Shown: positions 19,506-27,739 of the stretch, piece by piece
Layout: every line of letters begins with the position of its first letter
Position numbering within the stretch: the first letter of the stretch is position 1
Origin: Saccoglossus kowalevskii
Lineage: Eukaryota; Hemichordata; Enteropneusta; Harrimaniidae
Reading direction: 5' to 3'
Assembly (NCBI RefSeq): GCF_000003605.2
Contig: NW_003141810.1
Coordinates: forward strand, 214,350 to 242,088
DNA length: 27,739 nucleotides
Translations under genes and position numbers: made by a program
Notes under the pieces: generated by a model
The model's input: the letters and a program-made list of their open reading frames with translations, nothing else
Told to the model about the DNA's origin: nothing
Database searches by the model: none

Positions 19506-19721
19506 AATCAAATCCAATGTGAGATTCTGAATCAAATCCAATGTGAGATTCTGAATCAAATCCAATGTGAGATTCTGAATCAAATCCAATGTGAGATTCT
19601 GAATAAAATCTAATGTGAGATTTCAAATCAGATCTAATGTGACAATTTGAGTCAAAATTTAATGTGACTTTTGAATCAAATCCAATGAGAGATTCTGAAT
19701 GAAATGAATTGTTTGATTGTG
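19506..19721. repeat. 24-bp minisatellite, about nine units
   Basis: The unit is AATCAAATCCAATGTGAGATTCTG. The first four units are identical and later ones diverge while the 24-bp spacing is retained. Because 24 is a multiple of three it leaves an open frame (QIQCEILN repeats) that is not a gene. Confidence 0.92.
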
Positions 19722-20221
19722 AAAAAAATCAAGGGAGATAGTTTCCATGAAAAAAAAGGTATTGTGAATGCTGACTATAATTCACAATAGTGATAGAAAG
19801 ACTTAGATGCAATACAGACACTGACACATACTGATATCAAAAATATCAAAATATGTATGGATTGTTAATTGGATAATGCAGAAAATGTACTATAGCTGGC
19901 ATGCTGCGTAATTCACAGCAAAACAATTTCCCCAACATTTCCTGGAGTTAGCAACACAATGTGAGAGATCTAAATGTGTAATACCACATTAAGATTTGAA
20001 GCAAATATAATTCATGATCTGCTCCTTGTTTAGGTAGAAAGATTACCACTATGTAATAGTCGATATGATTGAGAAATGCATTCAGGCATACTTAAAGGGT
20101 AGTGGTCATTGTGTCTTGTTTAATATGGGATGACGTACACAACGCGCTATGCGACGACCACTGCCCTTTAATGACGTTGTATTTGGAGATGTTATAGACA
20201 AAAAAAATATTGTAATATATT

Positions 20222-20532
20222 CCCAAAATGCAGTTCCAAACTTCCTACAACATAATGCAGTAAATCCCACAATGCATTGTAATACAACCCACAATTCATT
20301 GCACAACATTCCCACAATGCACTGCAGAACATTCCCATAATGTAATTCAGTACATTCCCATAATGGATGGCAGTATGTTCCAACAACACACTGCAGTATA
20401 TCCCACAATGCATTGGGATATATTCCATGAAAAAATGCAATAAATTTCAGTGCAATATGGTGATCTTCAGAATTCATTGCAGTATATTCCCACAATGCAT
20501 AGCAGTATGTTCTCATGATGCATTGCAACACA
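20222..20532. repeat. degenerate array of about 24-bp units with CCCACAATGCATTGCAG core
   Basis: About 12 units of roughly ACATTCCCACAATGCATTGCAGT. They lie downstream of the KCNQ stop. The period keeps the minus strand open for 141 codons, which is compositional. The unit core resembles the ZNF143/STAF site consensus as I remember it (YWCCCRNMATSCMYYRCRG): the copy at 20309-20327 matches at every position and the copy at 20487-20505 at all but one. Confidence 0.85.
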
Positions 20533-20533
20533 T

Positions 20534-20539
20534 TTTAAT
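20534..20539 (-). terminator. candidate poly(A) signal ATTAAA for KCNQ
   Basis: ATTAAA on the minus strand about 440 bp after the stop, followed by a TGTGTTG stretch. The only AATAAA closer by is within the coding end (21009-21004). I saw no other AATAAA between 20980 and 20540 on that strand. Confidence 0.3.
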
Positions 20540-20979
20540 ATAATTTGGTACTCTCCAAAATACATTAGAATGCAATAACGCACCACTACAAAGACTTGTT
20601 TTGATACAATCTCCAACTACAGCAAAAAAATTATTAAGAAAACACATAACATTGTCGTGAACACAAACACATATTATGTGACCATCAAAATTATATACAA
20701 AAAACCTGTAGCAAAATGTAAATATAAATAAATAAATAAATAAAATGTATTAACCCACAAGATCCTGAACAGCAGGAGCCATATTGGATTTGCATAGAAT
20801 TAACATGGCAGTAGGAACAGCTTCCCATCATGCATCACTTCACCTTCTTTTACCCACTGTGGATGGTTTCTTGCAATGCAGTGTGGGAAGGGCACCAATG
20901 CTACAGGTAAGGAAACATGACGAACCCCACACATATACAATAAGAGCGGAATATACACGCCAATATTTTGTTGTCAAAG
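20540..20979 (-). other. KCNQ1: KCNQ 3' UTR or 3' flank
   Basis: A 440-bp stretch after the KCNQ stop. It contains (AAAT)-type simple sequence at 20724-20745 and an isolated GC-richer stretch at 20760-20910 including TGCAATGCAGTGTGGGAAG (about 20872), a diverged inverted unit of the neighbouring CCCACAATGCATTGC array. No further exon is supported. Confidence 0.5.
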
Positions 20980-21015
20980 TCACACTGCCTGTTCTTTTGA
21001 ATCTTTATTGACTGT

Positions 21016-21059
<44 letters not shown>

Positions 21060-21129
21060 GAGTGATCTTCAAAAGTACAGTGTTCAGCAGGGATACACAG
21101 TTATCTAGTTTATGGTCCATTCTATTCAT
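20980..21129 (-). CDS. KCNQ1: KCNQ1-type last exon: coiled-coil end, polyQ tail and stop
   Basis: 150 nt, 49 codons plus TGA (20982-20980). The acceptor is GTATTTTTCAG|ATG in phase 0. Residues 1-23 ([20 protein letters not shown], then KIT) show leucines spaced as in helix D. They are followed directly by 15 Gln, all CAA, and [11 protein letters not shown]. It is too short to stand out as an open frame; it was found by continuing the coiled coil in phase from the exon at 22710. An AATAAA (minus strand, 21009-21004) lies inside the coding sequence just before the stop. Confidence 0.85.
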
Positions 21130-24100
21130 CTGAAAAATACAAAAACGAAAAAGGTTAATTAAAAGTTTGTTTTTTCCTCAAATACAACTTTTTGGCGACA
21201 ACATTTGTGGTTTTGTTATACATTTGTACTTTAATTTAGTATTATGCTAATCAGCTAATTATTATTACAAAACTATGGAATAATATTTAACTACAAAAAC
21301 AGTTTGTATTTATCAAGTTAAATCAAATAAATACTCCATAAATCTGATTATCTGATTATTAAGAACTGTTATTTTGTGAAAAGGTAGAATATTGTTATTA
21401 AAATGAGTGATTACGCAGAAAGTAATTGCTAAGTTAGACAAGACAGTGCAACTTGCTGCCAGTTTGTGCATGAAATGGCAGTCTTCTGTGTACATTTACA
21501 TAAAAGATGTACAGTCGAAAATATCACTTTTTTCCAAAAATGACAAAAATATTCACCAAAATTAGAGAATTGAAGATATCATCATGAAATGAACAAATCT
21601 AAGAGAGGTCTACCCAATGTAAAACAGTTTAAAAAGAACTTCCGTGTGCTGGGAGTATTTAAGACAGATTAAAAATTAATTCGAATTTAAGATTTGCCTT
21701 TCAAATGCGAAGCTAGGCAACTAATATTCGTCTACTACATTGTACATGTGATACACAACATGAAAACAATGTGATCGATATTATTGAAGTTATAACACAT
21801 TATACTAACATCAAAATATGTGTTTAATTTATTTCAGAGCACCTCTACCACTCTACTCTATCAGAAATTGGCTAATAATAATTAAATAATCAATATGCAT
21901 GTTTTCAACATTAAACTAATCATGTGTGTGGATTATCCCAGAGAGCCTCTATGAACCAAATTTCAATGAAGTGTGGTGTGGTGATTATGCACAAAAATTA
22001 GGCAATTAGTATGCTTGAATTTCAATCTCAAACTAATCTGATCTTTCGCATTGCTCCCACACAATTCATATACCAATTCTTATTGATATGCAATAATTGT
22101 TTTTTTGAGATATAGGTAGAAAATTGGGTAATTAATATGCAAATTAAGTATTATGCATAGAATTCAACACAAAACTTATTAGCTCAGTGTATTGCTCCAG
22201 AGCACATATGCACCAATTTTCATTACATGTATAAAGTACTTGAGATATTGGTGGAAAACTGACTACAAAATTAATATGCACAGATTTCAATGTAAAACTG
22301 TGCAATGCCACAGACCATCTATGTACCAAGTTTCATTGAAATATGATTAGAACTTGGGATGTCAATGTAAAAGCTACAATTGGCGAATTATGCAAATTAG
22401 GTAATTAATATGCACATATTTTAAACCAAAACTAATCAGTTCTGTGCATAGTCCTAGAGCATCTAAGTACCAAGTTTGATTGAAATGTAATGATTAGTAC
22501 TTGATACATCAGCGGAAAAGCCCAAAACTGACTAATTAGGTAACTAATATGCACCAGATTTTACCAAAAACTAATCAGGTCTGCGTATCAAACAATTCAT
22601 ACATTAAAAATTAATATATATATTCAACATTCAAACAAAAAAATAATCTATTAACTAGGAAACCAAGCATAGGAGAGACAGTTTTACAAATGATCTTAGT
22701 AATACCCACCTTATTTTCCACTTTGTTTATTCTTTGAGACAGGGTTACTGTTCGTAATCTGTTGTTTTCTTCCCCTGCAAAAAAATGGATACACAACACA
22801 TCATTGATAATGTCATGGTATAAACATGTGGAATCAGGGTTGAAAAAGTCTTTAACATTTGCATAAATCGATATACCGGTACCTCTGATCTATTTCATAC
22901 ACTTTAGCATAATTTCAATTATTACCTCTAATAGAAGTTGAACAATTGAGAAGAAAACATTCACCATTTCTCATATGTGTAGATGCTCTAATAGAAGCCG
23001 CATCCCTTCTGTTGCTTTGTGCCATTTTAATAGAAGCCGTAGCTTCTAATACAGATTTTACGTCGAGTTTTAGCAAAATTTCGTCATCATGACTGTGTTG
23101 ATGCGATTAATTTCAGTGGAAGGGGGTCAAATCGTTACCCTGTGCTAGTACGTGGGCCATATACTGAATGGGAAGATTTTCAAATTTCTCATGTGCAAGA
23201 ATGAGATCAGAAATATGCCAGATTCTCGTCAGATTCTCGTCAGATTTTGGCAGGAGAAAATTGTATGACTTGGTTAAGGTAACAAGCGTATGATTGAAAC
23301 AAGGATATTGACGATAATGTCATTATTATAAAAAGACATGTCATATGGAGTATATGACATGTCTTTTTATAATAATGACATTAGGATTCAGTTGCAAAAT
23401 GCATGTAATTTGAACAAAAAGTTTCAATGGTCTGTGAGGATTGTAAACAAAGAAATGACAATGACTATTAATATAATGTTTATTGTCTTTTAGGCCATAG
23501 GCCCATATGACTATACATAACAGATAAACAACATAGTTGAACTATGGTGACCTTGCCCTTTGTTATATAGTATAATTCCCTTTATCATAATTTGTTTCAA
23601 TATAAATATGCATTGTCATAATTAATTTTGAATACAAACAAGTTTTGGGGTTGAAACAACAGTGGGGAATCAGTCTACCGAATGTCCTTAAAAGATGTAA
23701 ATATCTTACAAAAACATTGGTCTCTTATTTGTTTAATTATTTTAAGGGACATAATTTCCAGCTTTATTCAAAGTAATTCAGATATTTTAGTATAAAAACA
23801 AAAAGTGCTGCATTTAGACGTGAATAGATTCATAAAACACGCAAGATAACATAAAATCTTAGCTGGCTTTTGTCCAAGTATTTTGTACAGGTGTCTGTCA
23901 AAATTTAATGATTCACTGAGACAAATATGAACTGCCTCATTGTGCGACTTATTAACACCCTCTATGAATAGCTATCATGTTGCAAGCTCTGCTTTGTATG
24001 CAAATCAACTTAAACCCAGTGGAAGGAGAAGTCAACTGTACTGTTGCTTCCTGAGAATCTACATCTTCAAACACTGCAATCTTTGTTTTTGAAGTGCGTT

Positions 24101-24801
24101 TTTAAACTAGTATTATAAAAACTCTATTCTGTTCTAATAGCTGAAACATATTCCTGTGAGTTTTTATTTGTCGAATGAACTGTTTGTCAAATACAGAATA
24201 CATATATTTTAATACAATTTTCTTTTCAAAATGTGGATGCAACGTTTTGCTTTTTATGTATATTTTATGTATTGTTTTTGATTTGATAACTTTGAACTAA
24301 ACAGATTTTCTATTAGCTTCAGATCTTGATCAAAGTTTGGCACCCAGTTCATAGGAGTGCTTATATTGATTTTTTGACATCTTGTTTTCTGTAAAGATTT
24401 TATTGGTAGGTTTGCAAATGTGTATCAGACTGTGCAAAAAATCTCTCCATGAGTTGGTTTTGAAACCCAGTATAGTATTCCCATGGGATTTGGGGGATAC
24501 TTTACCAAAGATATTATTACAAGATAAATGATTCACTTTACTGAACACATACAACAATGCATAATTCCACTGAGATCAGTGACTTTACACTGATGAATAA
24601 GGTGACCAAGTTTGATGAAGTTTGGAATAGAATTAGTAAAGTTATTATGCACACAATAACTATTATTAACGACGACGACGATGGCGACGACGACAACAAT
24701 TCCGGACAAAATTTTCCCTTAATATACCTTTCCCTTCCATCTTTGATGGTACGGGCAAGGTAAAAAGAATGCATAAGCACTGAAGAATGTTCAGAAACTG
24801 T

Positions 24802-24841
<40 letters not shown>

Positions 24842-25209
24842 TATATACAGAACAAAACTCTTATACCGAAAGTAACGAAAACTCAGTTCTAAGCTAAATT
24901 TACCAAGATTACGTAGTACTTTTGTGGATTTTGAGCGCATTAGATTGTAATATTTTTCTGAATTGGGAAGATGCCAAAAATACGCAGGAATTAACTGTTT
25001 CCTCATAGAGTGAAATAATGGGCAAATAAGATCAAAATGGTACAATGACAACTAGAAGTGACATTAAACTTACTTTGCAAGTATGATCCCGGTTTACCAA
25101 TCGTTTGATCTAATCTTCTCTGTAATTCCTTGATGCGAACCATCATATTCAAATGGCCTTGTGAGTACTGTTCAATCACGTCTCGCACATCATATGGTTT
25201 ACGTGCTTG
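20980..25209 (-). CDS. KCNQ1: KCNQ1-type voltage-gated K+ channel, last three exons (partial)
   Basis: Minus-strand exons 25074..25209, 22710..22774 and 20980..21129 encode the cytoplasmic C-terminus; the membrane part lies beyond the right end. The first exon reads [20 protein letters not shown] then [19 protein letters not shown]: helix C of Kv7 channels, with KELQRRLDQ favouring KCNQ1 over KCNQ2-5 from memory. The next exons give the distal coiled coil used for tetramer assembly (RINKVENK, then [20 protein letters not shown]). Splice phases agree: 1 between the first two exons, 0 between the last two. The protein ends in 15 Gln plus [11 protein letters not shown]. Kv7 family role: a slow, PIP2- and calmodulin-dependent plasma-membrane K+ current. 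No further upstream exon was found between 25210 and 27739. Confidence 0.93.
21016..21060 (-). repeat. uninterrupted (CAA)15 microsatellite inside the KCNQ coding sequence
   Basis: On the plus strand it is (TTG)15. Read in the KCNQ frame it encodes 15 consecutive glutamines. The lack of CAG interruptions suggests length variability between alleles; any change of whole units would preserve the frame and stop codon. Confidence 0.9.
21130..22709 (-). other. KCNQ1: KCNQ intron between its last two exons
   Basis: 1580 bp, GTGGGT to TTTTTCAG on the minus strand. Its larger-coordinate two-thirds is the AT-rich repeat array (21637..22610). Confidence 0.85.
21637..22610. repeat. AT-rich 115-150-bp repeat array, copy A
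   Basis: It begins with AAAGAACTTCCGTGTGCTGGGAGTATTTAAG. About five units follow, each with tACCAAgTTTCATTGAAATgTgATgATTAGTACTTGAGATATCAGtGGAAAAG and then AATTATGCAAATTAGGTAATTAATATGCAC (phrase starts near 21954, 22068, 22210, 22324, 22468). It is the same family and orientation as copy B at 25267..26470. The CAAGTTTCAT...GAGATATCAGTGGAA wording is common in dispersed invertebrate repeats. Confidence 0.8.
22710..22774 (-). CDS. KCNQ1: KCNQ1-type exon, start of the assembly coiled coil
   Basis: 65 nt: two bases completing AGG (Arg), then 21 codons [21 protein letters not shown]. The acceptor is TTTTTTTGCAG|GG and the donor AATAAG|GTGGGT in phase 0. The [12 protein letters not shown] part corresponds to the family's ARLNRVEDK, the beginning of helix D. 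Confidence 0.9.
23316..23382. repeat. perfect 31-bp inverted repeat with 5-bp loop
   Basis: The left arm (23316-23346) and right arm (23352-23382) are exact reverse complements without a mismatch, separated by GGAGT. The arm contains AAAAAGACATGTCATAT. The RNA from either strand would form an uninterrupted 31-bp hairpin. It lies in a KCNQ intron. Confidence 0.92.
24804..24846. repeat. AT microsatellite
   Basis: TA/AT dinucleotides with two single-base breaks (ACATATATATATACA). Simple sequence only. Confidence 0.9.
25074..25209 (-). CDS. KCNQ1: KCNQ1-type exon, helix C
   Basis: 136 nt: 45 codons plus one base (A). The acceptor is TTTTTTACAG|CAA and the donor GCAAA|GTAAGT. The peptide begins [20 protein letters not shown] and is nearly identical to animal KCNQ1 as I remember it. 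The cluster of basic residues (VRIKELQRR) corresponds to the region in which human KCNQ1 variants disturb gating and lipid regulation. Confidence 0.95.
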
Positions 25210-25266
25210 CTGTAAAAAACAAAACAAGTACACAATTAGGCCAAAAAAAAATCAAAGAAAGCTTAG

Positions 25267-26470
25267 AAAGAACTCCCGTGTGCTGAGAGTATTAGAGGCA
25301 CAGTAAAAATTAATTCAAAATTACTTGTACTTGAGATACTGATGGAAAAGCTGAAAACTAATTATGCAAATCAGAAAATTAAAATGAACAGAGTATAAAA
25401 CTAATAAGGTCTGCTAAATGTAACAGACCATCTATGTACCAAGTTTCATTGAAATGTGATCAGAACCAAACAATTATGAATTATTATGCTAATTAGGGAA
25501 TTTATATGAACAGATTTTAACCCAAAACTGATCATATTTGTACATTGTCCTAGAGCATCTATGTACAAAGTTACATTTAAATGTGATGATTAGTACTTGA
25601 GATATCAGTGTGAAAGTTGAAATTGTATTAATTATGCAAATTAGGTGATTAACATGCATAAATATATACCAACAAATAATTGGCTCTCTGCATAGTTTAG
25701 ATTCATTTAAAGGGGATGATTAATACTCGAGATATCAGTGAAAAAGCTGAAAATTAAATAATTATGTAAATAAGTTAATTAATATGCACAATTATTTACC
25801 CCAAAACTAATAAGATCTCTGCATAGTCCTAGAGGATCTATATACCAAGTTTTATTGAAATGTCATGATTAGTACCTGAGATATATGCGAAAATCCGAAA
25901 ATTAACTAATTATTCAAATTAGGTTATTAATATGCACAATTATTTAATCCAAAACAATCGACCTCTGCATAGTGCTTGAGTATCTATGTACTATGTTTCA
26001 TTGAAATGTAATGCTTACTACTTGAAATATCAAAAGCTGACAATTAATTTATTATGCAAATTAGGTAATTATTATGTACTAAAAACTACTAGGTCTGTGC
26101 AGTGTTCTATGACATCTAGGTACCAAGTTTCATTGAAATGTGATGATTAATAGTTGAGATATCAGTGGAAAAGCAGAAATTTAACTAATCATTATGCAAA
26201 TTAGGTAATTAATATTGCAGATTTTTACCACAAACTAATCAAAACCTGGCATTAGTTCAGAGCATTTATGAACAAAGTTTCATCAAAATCCAATGATTGG
26301 TTCTTTAGATATCAGCGGAACAGTTATATAACAGCTAAAAATTAGCTAAGTATCATGCAAATTAGGTAATTAATATGCACGGATTTTTACTAAAAACTAA
26401 TCAAATCTGCGCACCAAGTTCCATCAAAAACCGATGTATGGTTCTTGAGATATCAGTGGAACAGACGGAC
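25267..26470. repeat. AT-rich 115-150-bp repeat array, copy B
   Basis: It begins with AAAGAACTCCCGTGTGCTGAGAGTATTAGAG, the same opening as copy A, then carries about eight units (accaagTTTCAT phrases near 25436, 25560, 25693, 25842, 25987, 26120, 26270 and 26409). It ends in ATATCAGTGGAACAGACGGACGGACACG. The opening, unit order and orientation match copy A, so both derive from one composite element whose unit number differs. Confidence 0.82.
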
Positions 26471-26880
26471 GGACACGAACGAACACATACACACATACAT
26501 AGAGACAGGGTAACTGCAAAGACTCCCACAAGGGAGTCAAAAAACTTGTGTTGCCCTCAAGTCGGAAAATTGAAAAATTGGGTCGGTCGGTCAGATTTTT
26601 TTTTTTTTTTAAACTTGTGAAAACTAAGGGTATTGTTAATAGCCGAGGTATATGGGAATCAGTTTCTAATAAATGGGTCTATTAAAAAAACCACGACCCG
26701 ATATTTCATATTTTTTGGTCTTTTCACCACAAGACTTTCTTGCCAAATTATTCTGCACTTTTTTTCCTATATTCTTCAATATTTCTGGAAATTAACCCAA
26801 CAGACAAAATTTGAGTCAATTTTCAGTTTTTACTAAAAAAAATCTGGCTATTTTTATTCCAATTTTTTAGAAGAAATTGC
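26471..26880. repeat. dispersed repeat tail with hairpin and GGTCGGTCGG
   Basis: After the array there is GGACGGACACGAACGAACAC, a 7-bp stem hairpin GACTCCCacaaGGGAGTC (26521-26538), then GGTCGGTCGGTCAG with a T14 run (26580-26610). The rest is AT-rich. No open frame here is supported as a gene. Confidence 0.5.
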
Positions 26881-26904
26881 AGACTATAAACCATACTATT
26901 TTTA

Positions 26905-27405
26905 ATCCCCTTTTGGACGAAGTCCGAAAACGGGGACTATTAATTTGGATTCGTTCCGTTCGTCCGTCCGTATGTTCGAAGCTATATCTCGGACACCCAT
27001 TGACGAATTTCATTCAAACTTTACATAATGTCTTACATATGCGCTTCAAGTTACTTTATGATTGGAGAAAAATGGCAGACTGGATTTAAAATTTGCTATT
27101 TCTGATACCTAAATGTGTCCGCAGCAGTTTCTCAGAGATGACTGGGCAGATTTGGATCAAAGTTGGTATAATGATCATACATATTGGGTTGTAGGTGCAC
27201 ATTTTTTTTTCGTGATTCGAACAAATATGGCCAACTAGCGGTCATCTTGTTTTTCATGGTACCCATGCTACTTTCTCTTGAACGCAATGAACATTTCTAT
27301 TTAAATTTTGTACAAAGATAGTATACCAAGAGATACATCTGCACCAACATGATTTTTGTGATTCAAATCACTATAGCTGGTGTAAAAGAACAAAATCATA
27401 ACTAC
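26905..27405. repeat. probable dispersed repeat with GTCC hairpin and CGTCCGTCCG
   Basis: It opens with CCCCTTTTGGACGAAGTCCG and AAAACGGGG, which folds back on itself, then CGTTCCGTTCGTCCGTCCG and the phrases TATCTCGGACACCC and GACGAATTTCATTCAAACTT. These wordings recur in dispersed elements of lophotrochozoan genomes as I remember them. No coding capacity is visible. Confidence 0.45.
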
Positions 27406-27739
27406 CGTACTCGACCGCATTAGCGCCCAGGGGCCTCAACTCAGAAAATCACGATATTTTAGGGGTGGGCGCTTACCCGAGCACCCCCCTCGAAAAAGAG
27501 TGCAAATGAAAAATTTGATTCATCAAGTAACAGATTACGTCTTTGAGGGAAATCAAATTACGAAATTATTTGAGTCGTCATTGATTTTCACAATGAAGAA
27601 ACAGAAATGATCACAAAAAATATGCACATTTTATTACAATATTAATTACGTACCACCAGAATTTACGAAATTAAAAACATTTAAGTCTGTTGGAACACAG
27701 TCAAAGTCAAAATTGTCATATTATCTCCACTGACGAAGG
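27406..27739. other. window end: inverted GCGCCC/GGGCGC stretch, no gene seen
   Basis: TTAGCGCCCAGG (27420-27431) and TGGGCGCTTACC (27467-27478) are inverted halves about 35 bp apart, suggesting the end of a small element. The remaining 250 bp are AT-rich with no recognised exon. I looked here for the preceding KCNQ exon and did not find it. Confidence 0.4.

Larger units (their letters stand above)
22775..25073 (-). other. KCNQ1: KCNQ intron between helix C and helix D exons
   Basis: 2299 bp, GTAAGT to TTGCAG on the minus strand. It contains TAATAGAAGCCG-type short repeats (22930-23055), the perfect palindrome (23316..23382), GACGAC simple sequence (24671-24697) and an AT microsatellite (24804-24846). 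No exon is supported; the open frames at 24330-25051 are compositional. Confidence 0.8.

Noticed and set aside
20106-20531. 141-codon minus-strand open frame
   Set aside because: It coincides with the roughly 24-bp array; a period divisible by three keeps the frame open without selection.
24330-25051. Open frames between the KCNQ exons as additional KCNQ coding sequence
   Set aside because: The phase between the 25074 and 22774 exon edges already matches, and these frames show no resemblance to the channel.
26521-26538. Helitron 3' hairpin
   Set aside because: A 7-bp stem is present but no CTRR end follows within the expected distance and no 5' TC end was identified.

Overview
This is a nuclear genomic window from an animal. 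It is AT-rich, its genes are split by GT-AG introns with consistent phases, and it carries MITEs, a tRNA-derived SINE and minisatellites. The gene content (a complex I subunit, a KCNQ channel and a VWA/Tudor-like coiled-coil protein) indicates a bilaterian. The repeat vocabulary (TA-flanked CTGT MITEs, ACATGTA words, GGTCGGTCGG and CGTCCGTCCG tracts) looks most like a lophotrochozoan such as a mollusc or brachiopod. The clade is an inference, not something I can prove here.

Layout. (1) Positions 616-2018, minus strand: the first two coding exons of NDUFB2, a mitochondrial complex I accessory subunit; the 3' end lies beyond position 1. (2) Positions 2019-2635: a 617-bp divergent promoter shared by NDUFB2 and the next gene. 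(3) Positions 2636-12284, plus strand: a complete five-exon gene for a 1305-residue protein with a VWA domain, a DUF4537-type Tudor-like region, a W-rich repeat region and a long charged coiled coil. Its introns hold three TA-flanked MITEs, a fourth diverged copy, an unrelated MITE and a MULE-type MITE with a perfect 9-bp target duplication. (4) Positions 12285-20979: intergenic space between two convergent genes, with a TTTGT-rich tract, a tRNA-SINE with a 13-bp target duplication, a roughly 12-copy 58-61-bp satellite, a 24-bp minisatellite and a second roughly 24-bp array that resembles ZNF143/STAF sites. (5) Positions 20980-25209, minus strand: the last three exons of a KCNQ1-type potassium channel, ending in an uninterrupted polyglutamine tail. 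(6) Two related arrays of a 115-150-bp AT-rich unit lie either side of the two upstream KCNQ exons, followed by other dispersed repeats to the window end.

The genes do not form one pathway. NDUFB2 and the VWA gene are head-to-head neighbours that probably share promoter elements (YY1-like and CCAAT motifs); the VWA gene and KCNQ1 converge tail-to-tail. None of the three multi-exon structures is visible as one continuous reading frame. All were joined by matching splice phases, and the final KCNQ exon and NDUFB2 exon 1 are too short to stand out as open frames. I saw no CRISPR array, no operon-like unit and no clear new multi-gene system. The most unusual items are the W-rich repeats of the VWA protein, the KCNQ polyQ tail, a frame-breaking 35-nt microexon candidate, a perfect 31-bp palindrome and a helically phased ACAGGGCGC cluster.
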